Shown in pieces: positions 24,936 to 33,093 of a stretch of 64,000 nt of DNA. Position 1 is the first letter of the stretch, and every line of letters starts with the position of its first letter. The notes under the pieces were generated by a model. The model worked only from the letters and a program-made list of their open reading frames with translations. It did no database searches and was not told where the DNA came from. A program made the position numbers and the translations under genes. Origin of the DNA: Betaproteobacteria bacterium (lineage in GTDB: Bacteria; Pseudomonadota; Gammaproteobacteria; Burkholderiales; Burkholderiaceae_A); assembly GCA_028139135.1 (NCBI GenBank), contig JAOINB010000002.1, positions 1 to 64,000 of the forward strand, read 5' to 3'.

Positions 24936-26711
24936 TTATATATACTCCTGCGTACCAGACATGGGCGGCCATTCTATAAGCTTTTCATTTTCACAAATCA
25001 CAGAAAGACAAACAAATGAATTAATTGTTGTATATAACGAAAAGAATTTTGCCAAGACTAGGGTAAATAAAACCAGGGAAGAACCAACAAATGCATCTCT
25101 TTCAACCTCAATCGTTACGGACACGCCGGTACAGAAAGTCCTCCACGAAGCTTTTCGTAATCTTCTCACAGACTCCTTTGCGACAAGTTTCTTAATACCT
25201 CTAATTTGCTCAAAATCTCTAAGGTTACCTGTGGAAAATAAAGAGAGCATTTCCCGAATTTGTTGAATTCCAGTATCACCTGCTACTAACGAGTAATGAT
25301 TTAAAGTTAATAGAGACGTTAGCTGCCAGATAGAGCCTCCATCAAATGAAGGATCCCTCTGTGGTGTTGGCTCATAAAGTGATTTTATCTGAATTCCATC
25401 CGAGATATTTTCGGCATCAAATCGGGAGTTCGCAGGAATTTGTTCACAAAGTCGTCGGTTTGTACATAGCAAATTTGCGTATGCGGTAGCGTTTTTGACA
25501 ATTTCTCCTGAGAGATTTCTTTCAACAATACTAAAAAAAATATCCGAACCAGTAATATCTTTCCTTAAACTTTTTTCTCTTCTAGCTACCCAATATAAAT
25601 TGCTATTTTCTTCCTCATCTGAATCCTGATTTTCTGTAACAGTGGAAAAATCCCTAATTTTCTTAGGTTTGCTTCCTCCAGGCTCAGAGATAGTAATGCT
25701 ATCTATCGAATGTATTTCTGTGTACGAGTCTTTTTTTTTGTCTGCAATTAATAATTGATCCACTTTCTTATCAGATAACTTTATTGGCTCGCTTATTTTT
25801 GTAAAGAGATTTATTATTGGTACACAATTAAGCATTAAGTTGTGTTGCGTCATTGTTCTAAGCTTTTTGGGAAGAATGGAGAAATTGAACTTTAATATTA
25901 ATTTTCTCCCCGAAAAATTCCTCAAATCTATGTTCTTTAATGTTACAAAATTAAATTTTTTTTCAAATGCGAAGTATTCTTGCAAAAGACAGTATGCTGA
26001 CTGGCCTCCTTCTGGCAAAGGAAGAGCTAATTCTTCCTCATCAAACCCTTTATACTCAATGTTATTTTTGGAATATTCTCTGATGTTACCTTTTTGATCA
26101 AGAAGAGTTACTCCTTGCAGTTTATTTGTCAAATTTTCTTGAAATAAAGAAATCATTTTCCAATCAGCGTTAATGTGAAAATCCAAAGATGGAATGACTA
26201 ACTCAGACAAGTCGGAATCCTGGATTGTTTGGATATGTACAAAAAAATTCTCATCATCGTCGAATGAGACTCTGGCAATCTCTAACGGAACAAAGAATAA
26301 GTCCCAGACCGTTCTAAATGCGCAAACCTGGTTGGTATCTGAACATGCCAGTAACTTGGAATGCCTAGGAATTTGTAAAGGTTTCGTTAATTTGCCCAAT
26401 CTTTCATTTGATCTAAGATTGACAATAGTCAACGATGGAATAGGTTGTAAGAGTGACGGACAGAACTTATCTAAAACATGATTTGCAATTTGTGAATAAT
26501 CCCTATCTATATCTCTACGTACTCTAGCCGACAAGAAAGCAAACGATTCGATAAGTCGCTCAACATGAGGATCTAATGACTCGCTTTCTCTTAGATCTAA
26601 TCTCGAGGCAACCTGTGGGTATTTTTTCCCAAAATCTTTTCCCTCTCTACGTAAATATTCGAGCTCTCGAGTAAAATAATCCATTAAATCTAATTCTCGA
26701 TTAACCGACAA
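24936..26711 (-). CDS. tssF: TssF/ImpG, T6SS baseplate component
   Basis: TssF forms the main body of the T6SS baseplate wedge. The N-terminus MDYFTRELEYLRREGKDF with KYPQVASRLDL is the family signature, followed by DPHVERLIESFAFLSARV. Length is 591 residues. The C-terminal AGDTGIQQIREMLSLF and FCTGVSVTIEVERDAFVG regions also fit. It overlaps tssE by 11 bases, indicating translational coupling. Confidence 0.95.
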   Translation of the reverse strand: MSVNRELDLMDYFTRELEYLRREGKDFGKKYPQVASRLDLRESESLDPHVERLIESFAFLSARVRRDIDRDYSQIANHVLDKFCPSLLQPIPSLTIVNLRSNERLGKLTKPLQIPRHSKLLACSDTNQVCAFRTVWDLFFVPLEIARVSFDDDENFFVHIQTIQDSDLSELVIPSLDFHINADWKMISLFQENLTNKLQGVTLLDQKGNIREYSKNNIEYKGFDEEELALPLPEGGQSAYCLLQEYFAFEKKFNFVTLKNIDLRNFSGRKLILKFNFSILPKKLRTMTQHNLMLNCVPIINLFTKISEPIKLSDKKVDQLLIADKKKDSYTEIHSIDSITISEPGGSKPKKIRDFSTVTENQDSDEEENSNLYWVARREKSLRKDITGSDIFFSIVERNLSGEIVKNATAYANLLCTNRRLCEQIPANSRFDAENISDGIQIKSLYEPTPQRDPSFDGGSIWQLTSLLTLNHYSLVAGDTGIQQIREMLSLFSTGNLRDFEQIRGIKKLVAKESVRRLRKASWRTFCTGVSVTIEVERDAFVGSSLVLFTLVLAKFFSLYTTINSFVCLSVICENEKLIEWPPMSGTQEYI

Positions 26712-27180
26712 AGCTTTGCTCCTCTATAGAGTAATCTGTAAATTCACTTTCTGATGATATTAAAAAAGAAACCGGTTCTGTAGACTGATCAGTCTGTAAG
26801 TCTCCTGAAATCTGAAATTTCAGTTCTGCTTTATTTTGACTATCGACAATGTGCTCGATATTTATATTTTTTAACCTTGGTTCGAAAAATAGAAACGCCT
26901 TCGTCAAGATCTGATGAATTTCACTTCTATTTTCGGAATTTTGAACAGATTTCCCGTAAAAATCCGGTAATCCGTAATCTAAAACTGTGAGAATTTTCTT
27001 ATTCAGAAATTCTGAGGACGTGAGCCTCGACCTTGTTTGCGTAATCCTGATAAGTTCTTTAAATACGGATCTTTCAAGTTGTTTTACATCTAACCAATGA
27101 GCTACCTCCCTCTTTTTATCTTCTACTTTCGCCAATCGATCAAAAAGAGGAGCGTATCCACCGGTTTTTAAACGAGACAT
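26701..27180 (-). CDS. tssE: TssE, gp25-like T6SS baseplate protein
   Basis: TssE is the gp25-like wedge protein that initiates sheath polymerisation. Of 159 residues, the central LDYGLPDFYG and the downstream ILTKAFLFFEPRLKNINIE match the GPW/gp25 domain (the EPR core). The N-terminal GYAPLFDRL is typical of T6SS versions. It lies between hcp (27 bases) and tssF (11-base overlap). Confidence 0.92.
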   Translation of the reverse strand: MSRLKTGGYAPLFDRLAKVEDKKREVAHWLDVKQLERSVFKELIRITQTRSRLTSSEFLNKKILTVLDYGLPDFYGKSVQNSENRSEIHQILTKAFLFFEPRLKNINIEHIVDSQNKAELKFQISGDLQTDQSTEPVSFLISSESEFTDYSIEEQSFVG

Positions 27181-27207
27181 TTTCTATCCCCAGCATTAAG
27201 CTAATCT

Positions 27208-27702
27208 TTAGGCTGGCAGATTTAAACTTAAATCCCATCCAAAAGAATCATTCCCTGGGCTTACAACGTCAACGCCCTGCTGTTTGTATTCAATTTGAAT
27301 CTTCTGGAAATTAAGCTTAAAAATGTCAGTCGGAAATTGCCCTTCGCCACCCGCTTGAGTTTTAATATCCGAAACCATAGCGTTTTGCATAGTAATTACA
27401 AATATGGGCATAAAGGCACCAGAGGCTGTACGCCCAACCCTAAGAGTCGCAGAATGTACAGTAGCATTTGCACAGGATGAAAAGAGCGCTGGTGTGGACA
27501 GGTCAGACATTTTTGTAAGTATCATATCTGAAAATGTAACTCTCCCCGCAGTCCTCTCAGTGTTTGCAATGTCCATTTGCATTGGCATCGTAGCCTGTAT
27601 TTGCCATGTTTTGCATAAAATACCCGCCTCATCATCTAAAAGAATTGTGTCATTACCCTTAACGTCAGACAAAACAAGATGGTAAATATCATTCGAGCTC
27701 AT
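27208..27702 (-). CDS. hcp: Hcp/TssD, T6SS tube protein
   Basis: Hcp hexamers stack to form the expelled tube. The 164-residue product has the beta-barrel pattern of the family, with VTFSDMILTKMSDLSTPALF (the conserved region that carries K-x-x-D-x-x-(S/T)P) and KLNFQKIQIEYKQQ. No signal peptide or C-terminal toxin is present. A 58-base gap separates it from tssC, with no clear promoter seen. Confidence 0.93.
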   Translation of the reverse strand: MSSNDIYHLVLSDVKGNDTILLDDEAGILCKTWQIQATMPMQMDIANTERTAGRVTFSDMILTKMSDLSTPALFSSCANATVHSATLRVGRTASGAFMPIFVITMQNAMVSDIKTQAGGEGQFPTDIFKLNFQKIQIEYKQQGVDVVSPGNDSFGWDLSLNLPA

Positions 27703-27760
27703 GGCTTATACTCCACTAATGTAAGTTGTTTTAAAAGTTTTTATGTTTTGATGATGCATT

Positions 27761-29236
27761 CTAACTAGCAGGAGGAGGCAACTCAGCAACCAACCTTATT
27801 GACGCTGTGAGTTCTTCCATCTGAAAATGAGGCCTAATAAAAACTACTGCTTTATAAGAGCCAGGTTTGCCAGGAATCTCAGAAACATCGATCCTAGCAT
27901 TTCCGAGTGGTAAGCGCGCTTTCGTTTCCTGAGGAGCACTATCATTCAAACAAACGTAATCAGAAATCCATGTGTTAAGGTAGGTTTCAACGCTTTGCCT
28001 AGTTTGGAAACTTCCTACTTTGTCTCTCATAATGACCTTAATGTAATGTGCAAAGCGTGACGAAGCCAACATGTATGGCAACCTAGAAGATAGCTGAGCA
28101 TTCGCATTTGCGCTATCCAAATTATAAAGCTTAGGTTTATTAACTGTTTGTCCACCAAAAAACGCGGCGAAATTAGAACCTTTTGAATTTACAATTGCTA
28201 TAAAACCTAAATCATTCAGCTCTTTTTCCCGTCTATCAGTGATAGTAACCTCTGTGGGACATTTCAAAACAATATCCCCTTCATTTGTTTTGTATGTATG
28301 AGCGGTCATTCCTTCAACCTTGCCACCTCCTTCAACCCCTCTAATTGCACTTGTCCAACCATATTTTGCAAAAGCATCTGTAATTCTTAAACCCAGTTGG
28401 TATGATGAGTTTGCCCACAGATATTTAGAGTGATCTTTACCGTCGACATCCTCTTCAAATGAAAACGATTCAACAGGGACAAATTTTGCCCCGAACGGTA
28501 ATCTGGCAGCATACCTAGGTAGGACTAATGATACATACCTTGAATCTTCAGAATCCCGGAATGCCTTCCATGTAATTAATTCTGCACTTTCGAATATTTT
28601 AGACATATCCCTAGGTGTGCCTAACTCAGTAAAGGCTTTCATATCAAATAATGCTGGATCAGCCGCCGCGACAAATGGAGCATGTGCGGCTGCGGCGACT
28701 TTTGAAATTCTCTCCAAAAGAGAAATGTCTTGTGGATGTCGACTAAAATAGAAATCTGACAGTAGCATAGAATAAGGACTACCACCAAAAGTACCGTATT
28801 CATCTTCGTAAACTTTTTTAAACAAGTTACTCATATCATAATCAACTGCTGTTTCTAAATCCTTGAGCAACTCTTTCTTCGAAACATTCAACAATCGGAG
28901 CTTTAGTTTCGGACCGGTCTCCGTTCCGAAGACCATGTCTCTCAAACCTGTCCACGCAGCTTCCAGACCCTGGAAGTCGGGATGGTGCATAATCGCATTC
29001 AAATGATCTGATAAAAGAGAATCAATTGATGAAATCCTATCGTTTATCATAGCTACAACATCCTTATCAGGACTGAATTTCATGCCCTCATCTAGAAGTT
29101 CTGTAGCGAACTGTCCCAACATCAATTTGGCGTAAGACTCTTGCGAGGGGTTGCTCACCATACCCCCTTCTTCAATGATTCGCTCAATTAAAGACAAGTC
29201 GGTCTTAATATCTTCTCCTTTTCCGCTATCAGCCAT
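27761..29236 (-). CDS. tssC: TssC, large sheath subunit of T6SS
   Basis: TssC with TssB makes the contractile sheath. Family landmarks are present: MIHHPDFQGLEAAWTGLRD-like (here AIMHHPDFQGLEAAW), the region LLSDFYFSRHPQDISLL, SRFAHYIKVIMRDKVGSF and the C-terminal RPHFQMEELTASIRLVAELP. It has 491 residues, the usual length. It lies 29 bases after tssB. Confidence 0.96.
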   Translation of the reverse strand: MADSGKGEDIKTDLSLIERIIEEGGMVSNPSQESYAKLMLGQFATELLDEGMKFSPDKDVVAMINDRISSIDSLLSDHLNAIMHHPDFQGLEAAWTGLRDMVFGTETGPKLKLRLLNVSKKELLKDLETAVDYDMSNLFKKVYEDEYGTFGGSPYSMLLSDFYFSRHPQDISLLERISKVAAAAHAPFVAAADPALFDMKAFTELGTPRDMSKIFESAELITWKAFRDSEDSRYVSLVLPRYAARLPFGAKFVPVESFSFEEDVDGKDHSKYLWANSSYQLGLRITDAFAKYGWTSAIRGVEGGGKVEGMTAHTYKTNEGDIVLKCPTEVTITDRREKELNDLGFIAIVNSKGSNFAAFFGGQTVNKPKLYNLDSANANAQLSSRLPYMLASSRFAHYIKVIMRDKVGSFQTRQSVETYLNTWISDYVCLNDSAPQETKARLPLGNARIDVSEIPGKPGSYKAVVFIRPHFQMEELTASIRLVAELPPPAS

Positions 29237-29265
29237 TTTTTTACCCCTAATAATTCAATTAATAT

Positions 29266-29823
29266 TTACTTCTTCCCGACGTCCGATGATTTTTTACCGC
29301 CAGCTTCGTTTTCTCCAGAAGAATCATCGGTCTCCGGCAGTGCCTCTGTTTTGAGCTTTTTAACCTCATCCTGACTAGCTGCAATTTCGGAGAGAACTGA
29401 GTTGAGTTCGTCATTTCCGTCTAGCTTGGTAACCAAATCCCTTAAATATTGCCTTGCACGAAGAAGTTTTTCTAATCTAGGGACTTGCTTTACGATACTC
29501 TCTGGATGAAAATCGTCAAACTTTCCAAACTCTAAGTCAATTTTTAACTCTCCCTCCCCTTTTAATACATCTGGTATCTTGACACCCACCTTCGGGGATA
29601 TCTTCGCCATGACTTCATTAAAATTATCCCGGTCGATCTCAACAAATCGCCTATCCCGCAACTTCGGCTGTGAATCTACTCCGTCCCCCGACAGATCTGC
29701 CAATAGCCCTACTACAAAGGGAAGTTCTTTTTTCTCCACCGCATCGCCGATTTCCACGTCGTATGTAATTTGCACTCTTGGTGGCCGGTTTCTACCTACC
29801 CATTTTTGCAGACTATCAGCCAT
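29266..29823 (-). CDS. tssB: TssB, small sheath subunit of T6SS
   Basis: TssB interlocks with TssC in the contractile sheath. It opens with QKWVGRNRPPRVQITYDVE and has FVVGLLADLSG, followed by the KFDDFHPESIV element; the C-terminus is a long, Ser/Glu/Lys-rich tail. Its ATG follows a strong GGAGGG ribosome binding site. The upstream region carries a predicted promoter whose spacer and start site are each covered by a copy of the 14-bp palindromic box. Confidence 0.95.
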   Translation of the reverse strand: MADSLQKWVGRNRPPRVQITYDVEIGDAVEKKELPFVVGLLADLSGDGVDSQPKLRDRRFVEIDRDNFNEVMAKISPKVGVKIPDVLKGEGELKIDLEFGKFDDFHPESIVKQVPRLEKLLRARQYLRDLVTKLDGNDELNSVLSEIAASQDEVKKLKTEALPETDDSSGENEAGGKKSSDVGKK

Positions 29824-29845
29824 TTAAACCCTCCATTTATTGGTT

Positions 29846-29859
29846 TATACTTTAGTATA
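29846..29859. promoter_or_regulatory. Palindromic box 1, TATACTTTAGTATA
   Basis: This is a perfect inverted repeat TATACT-N2-AGTATA just downstream of the predicted tssB -10. Near-identical copies occur at 30613-30626 and 36788-36801, each at another predicted promoter. Confidence 0.6.
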
Positions 29860-29868
29860 TATTATTAT

Positions 29869-29882
29869 CATACTTTAGTTTA
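29869..29882. promoter_or_regulatory. Palindromic box 2 (imperfect), CATACTTTAGTTTA
   Basis: This matches box 1 at 12 of 14 positions and lies between the predicted -35 and -10 of the tssB promoter. Confidence 0.45.
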
Positions 29883-29897
29883 ATTTCAAGTTTTTTT

Positions 29898-30572
29898 TTA
29901 CTTTAATTTTTTCAACAACTTATCAGCCATTACGGTTGCTAATCGGCTCCTCATTTTTACAACTGTAAGGCGTTCCTGCTCGTCGTAAGCCAAACGTTCT
30001 ATAGTTTTAATTAGATCTTTCCTACACGAATTTATTTTTTCTTGGGTCGAAGTGAGTTGCTTACGCAAATCCTCCCTCTTTTTTACCTCAGAAGATAATT
30101 GGTCAAATGCATCAGAAACGCTTTCCCATGGGGATACTGCAGTCTGAGGAGGCTCTTTGTACAAATCAGAAAATAAATCAGATAAGCTCGTGCCGAGCTG
30201 ATCCAATTTCTTTACAGAATCGGTGTCCTTTTTGGTATTATCCTTCCGATTCCCCAGAGCTGAATCAACGAGTGAATTAGTTTGAGCTACCTTTCTGGCT
30301 AGAGAGTCTATGCTGGCATTATCATTAATATCTGTTAGTTCTTGCTCTAAAAAATCTTCCTCTAAATCCGGTGTTTTTTCCGTATCTTCAACTTGAGTAT
30401 TTGGAATAGGCTCATACTCATCTGCAAAAAATTCATCTTCCTTTGGCTCGTTTGCTGAATCTTCTTTTTTTTCTGGACCAAGCTCTTCCCACCCCTGGTT
30501 TGGGACATAACTACGTAAACCCTCCATCATCCCCAGAGATGACTCGCTAGCTGTCGAAGTTTTTTCAGGCAT
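29898..30572 (-). CDS. Acidic coiled-coil protein heading the T6SS locus, hypothetical
   Basis: This 224-residue soluble protein has no recognised family. The first 150 residues are acidic and low in complexity (Glu, Asp, Ser, Pro). The last 75 form a charged helix likely to be a coiled coil (SEVKKREDLRKQLTSTQEKI, ending basic in LLKKLK). It has its own promoter with an overlapping palindromic box and is 74 bases upstream of tssB, which has a second promoter. Position and shared operators suggest a T6SS accessory or regulatory protein, but nothing in the sequence gives a function. No strong ribosome binding site is seen; an internal ATG (MMEGLRSYV) is an alternative start. Confidence 0.7.
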   Translation of the reverse strand: MPEKTSTASESSLGMMEGLRSYVPNQGWEELGPEKKEDSANEPKEDEFFADEYEPIPNTQVEDTEKTPDLEEDFLEQELTDINDNASIDSLARKVAQTNSLVDSALGNRKDNTKKDTDSVKKLDQLGTSLSDLFSDLYKEPPQTAVSPWESVSDAFDQLSSEVKKREDLRKQLTSTQEKINSCRKDLIKTIERLAYDEQERLTVVKMRSRLATVMADKLLKKLK

Positions 30573-30575
30573 GTT

Positions 30576-30589
30576 AATACTAAAGAGTA
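30576..30589. promoter_or_regulatory. Imperfect palindromic box near the acidic gene start
   Basis: AATACTAAAGAGTA matches the box consensus (TATACTAAAGTATA in this orientation) at 11 of 14 positions and lies only four bases from the ATG of the acidic leading gene. It may be a weak secondary site. Confidence 0.3.
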
Positions 30590-30612
30590 ATTTTATAAAT
30601 AGTAATGCTATC

Positions 30613-30626
30613 CATACTTTAGTATA
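30613..30626. promoter_or_regulatory. Palindromic box 3, CATACTTTAGTATA
   Basis: This matches box 1 at 13 of 14 positions and covers both predicted -10 elements between the acidic gene and the histidine kinase gene. Confidence 0.6.
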
Positions 30627-30648
30627 ATTAAGGATGCATTTTTGTCAA
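30613..30648 (-). promoter_or_regulatory. Promoter of the acidic leading gene with overlapping box
   Basis: Minus-strand TTGACA (30648-30643), 16 bases, TATACT (30626-30621): a near-consensus sigma70 promoter whose -10 lies inside a palindromic box. On the plus strand the same stretch contains TATAAT (30623-30628), a possible -10 for the divergent histidine kinase gene, so a protein bound here would block both directions. Confidence 0.6.
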
Positions 30649-32427
30649 CACTTAAGTATTGTTAATTGGTGCCTCATGTTTAATAAGCATAACTTTAACT
30701 GGCTGTTTTTTAAGACAGCAATACATCCCAACTTCCACCTCCTCAACATATTTTTATGTTTATTTGGAGGATTTTTCACGGTTGCTTTCAGTTCTCATGC
30801 GATAGATTTCATGCAAATTTGGACTGGGGTAGGGGTATTAACAAGTACTATTGCCATGCTTTTTGCCTCTACTTCTTTATTTTTATCCTCATTGACTATC
30901 CTCTATTGGTTATTTTACGGTGGTTTCTTATTATTAGATTTATATAACAATTCTTTAGCGTTTTACATATACCTACCATGTGTAATGTCATTAATAGTTA
31001 TTTTTGATTCTGGAAATAAAATCACTCTCGCACTCACGCGTTTTTTCCTACTAGGGTTAATTAGCCAACTGGTTTTCGCATTTCAACAAAATTACAACAC
31101 AAAAACTGGTATTTTCGTTGTTGTTGGGCTGGCGGCGGCTTTCATATTTTTATTTAACCAGAGCAAAAAACAAATAAAGCTAAAAAACACGGAACTGGCA
31201 ACAATTCGTTTACGAAATTTATTGAAAAAAATTCACGAGGAAAAAAAAGAAATTCTAATTGAAAGAAAAATAGCATCCAACTTCCTAGCATCATTTGTTC
31301 ACGACCTAAGACAACCAATTCACGCTATTAATCTCTATATCTCTTCAATGGAAAGAATCTTAATCAAGCAAGAATTAGAAACTATACACTCAAGCCGGCT
31401 CGGCTATTCTCTCCGACGATTAAAAATGAGTATTAGATATATGAATAATATTTTGGATGGACTACTCGAAGCAACCAAATTAGACCAGGGAATTACTACG
31501 CCAAAAATTCAAACTATAAATCTAACCAACTTTTCGAAAAAAATTATTAATCAATACAGCGAAGATGCCTCTGAATTAGGATTAAAATTAAGTTTCAAAT
31601 CTAAAATTTCAAAAGCTTTATACATAAGCACAGATCCACGGCTATTGGAAAGAGTTTTAAGAAACCTTATATCTAATTCACTCAAATTTACTGATGAAGG
31701 GGGAGTGCGATTAAGACTAAACAGTTCCAGTAACTCAATAATTCTTTCAGTAATTGATACCGGAAGAGGTATACCAAATAAACTTCAAAAAATAATTTTT
31801 GAAGAATTTTCCCAAATACCCTCAAAAAGTGAAATCGCAGAAAATACTGGATTAGGACTAGGCTTATCTATCGCAAAACGGTTAACTAGCAAAATTGGGG
31901 GGGAATTAGTAATACGCAGCACAGAGAATCTAGGCTCCATATTTAGCATAAGGCTTCCTGCCAACTATACGAAACCACATCAGTTAAGAAGTACTGAACT
32001 AGAACAGGCTCTAGAGCAAACTATAATCCCTCAAATCACACTTACTGATCCTCTAACAACCATTGTCTTGTTAATCGACGAAGACCGCTCATCTAGAGAC
32101 GCATTTAATACTCTAGAACCCGAACTCAGTTTGCGTATTGTTTCTGGCTCAAATTCTCAAAATATTTTAGAGTCGTATAAGAATTTAAGTACCCCTCCCA
32201 GATTGATAATTGTGAATAGCAGTAACCAAAAGGAAAAACCTTTAGATTCAATCGATCGGCTAAGATTTGAATTTAATAAAGATTTCCCGGTTATATTTTT
32301 ATCATCTGACGTAGAACGGGATAGCATGTTGTACAGAGGTATGAAAAACTCTGAATTTATTCAAAAACCTGTGTCGATAAATGGAATACAAAATATGATT
32401 TCAAAACTATTTGAAATCAAAATGTAA
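30634..32427 (+). CDS. Membrane histidine kinase with degenerate C-terminal receiver
   Basis: About six TM helices fill residues 35-175. A coiled linker leads to HisKA with FVHDLRQPIHAINLY (His about 223, a HDLRQP type), the N box NLISNSLKFTDEGG, G1 DTGRGIP and G2 TGLGLGLSIAKRL. The last 130 residues fold like a receiver (LLIDEDRSSR, then FIQKPVS), but the phosphoacceptor position in PRLIIVNSS is Asn, so it should not be phosphorylated. It is convergent with the NarL-type regulator gene, two bases away, its likely partner. If transcription starts at the plus-strand TATAAT (30623), the later ATG at 30676 is the better start. Confidence 0.88.
   Translation: MHFCQHLSIVNWCLMFNKHNFNWLFFKTAIHPNFHLLNIFLCLFGGFFTVAFSSHAIDFMQIWTGVGVLTSTIAMLFASTSLFLSSLTILYWLFYGGFLLLDLYNNSLAFYIYLPCVMSLIVIFDSGNKITLALTRFFLLGLISQLVFAFQQNYNTKTGIFVVVGLAAAFIFLFNQSKKQIKLKNTELATIRLRNLLKKIHEEKKEILIERKIASNFLASFVHDLRQPIHAINLYISSMERILIKQELETIHSSRLGYSLRRLKMSIRYMNNILDGLLEATKLDQGITTPKIQTINLTNFSKKIINQYSEDASELGLKLSFKSKISKALYISTDPRLLERVLRNLISNSLKFTDEGGVRLRLNSSSNSIILSVIDTGRGIPNKLQKIIFEEFSQIPSKSEIAENTGLGLGLSIAKRLTSKIGGELVIRSTENLGSIFSIRLPANYTKPHQLRSTELEQALEQTIIPQITLTDPLTTIVLLIDEDRSSRDAFNTLEPELSLRIVSGSNSQNILESYKNLSTPPRLIIVNSSNQKEKPLDSIDRLRFEFNKDFPVIFLSSDVERDSMLYRGMKNSEFIQKPVSINGIQNMISKLFEIKM
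30647..30660. promoter_or_regulatory. Weak palindromic box overlapping a -35
   Basis: AACACTTAAGTATT matches the box consensus at 10 of 14 positions and overlaps the -35 of the acidic gene promoter by two bases. It is 34 bp from box 3. Confidence 0.25.
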
Positions 32428-32428
32428 A

Positions 32429-33079
32429 CTAGTACTTTGTCGACACAATACCCAATTTCTGAGCGACGAGAACAGCTTGAGTCCTGTTAACAACTCTCAA
32501 TTCTTTAAAAATACCCCCAACGTGAGATTTTGCAGTAATTTCAGTTATCCCTAATGCTTGAGCTATATCTTTATTCATCTTTCCCTCACATATCATTGAT
32601 AAAACCTGAATTTGCCTATCAGTCAGTTGAATCTGTCGGATATCTTTAACATTACAGTAACCATTTGCAGAAAGCCAACGGCTCTTTGGTTGCTGATTAT
32701 TAACTAGAGTTTTGATTAAATTCATACTCTCAGTAACTGACGCTCCTTTACTTATAAAGGCGGTTACTCCGGATCCAAAGCAAGCCCCAACTTGAAGCTC
32801 ATCATCATTGCCTGATACTGTAATAAGTTTTATCTTCGCCTCAACTGAGAGTATTACCCTAATGGCAGCTAGACCCGTTATACCCTTTAAACCAAGATCC
32901 ATTAAAACCCACCATACTCCTTCTGGCTCAGTCATCATATTTGAGCCATTAAAACAACTGAGAGACTCTTCCAAAGACGAATATGCCTTCACAGTAGAAT
33001 TTGGGAAAGTTTCTTTCAGAGCAGTTTCCATTGACTGCCTAACCAGGGGGTGATCATCTATGACAACAAATTTAATAAT
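32429..33079 (-). CDS. NarL/LuxR-family response regulator with ATT start
   Basis: The product is a receiver plus a LuxR-type HTH. The ORF track starts at ATG 33031, inside the receiver: the open frame upstream supplies KFVVIDDHPLVRQS, the missing first strand and acidic pocket. No ATG, GTG or TTG precedes it in frame. Instead a perfect GGAGG (33089-33085) lies 5 and 8 bases before two ATT codons (33079, 33076). The phosphoacceptor is in WVLMDLGLKG and the conserved Lys in AFISKGAS. The HTH is LTDRQIQVLSMICEGKMNKD...ITAKSHV. The likely phosphodonor is the convergent histidine kinase. It is the last gene of the parA-like operon, 14 bases after the XRE gene stop. Confidence 0.85.
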   Translation of the reverse strand: MIKFVVIDDHPLVRQSMETALKETFPNSTVKAYSSLEESLSCFNGSNMMTEPEGVWWVLMDLGLKGITGLAAIRVILSVEAKIKLITVSGNDDELQVGACFGSGVTAFISKGASVTESMNLIKTLVNNQQPKSRWLSANGYCNVKDIRQIQLTDRQIQVLSMICEGKMNKDIAQALGITEITAKSHVGGIFKELRVVNRTQAVLVAQKLGIVSTKY

Positions 33080-33084
33080 TACAA

Positions 33085-33089
33085 CCTCC
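33085..33089 (-). promoter_or_regulatory. GGAGG ribosome binding site that fixes an ATT start
   Basis: This perfect Shine-Dalgarno core on the minus strand is followed by TTGTA and then ATT ATT AAA. It decides the start of the response regulator gene, since the downstream ATG would remove the first receiver strand. Confidence 0.7.
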
Positions 33090-33093
33090 GTCT

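Larger units (their letters stand above)
29846..29889 (-). promoter_or_regulatory. tssB promoter with two operator-like boxes
   Basis: On the minus strand TTGAAA (29889-29884), a 17-base spacer and AATAAT (29866-29861) form a promoter 38 bases before the tssB ATG. One imperfect box (29869-29882, CATACTTTAGTTTA) fills the spacer, and a perfect palindromic box (29846-29859, TATACTTTAGTATA) lies just after the -10 over the expected start point. The box centres are 23 bp apart, about two helical turns. This arrangement fits a repressor. Confidence 0.6.
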
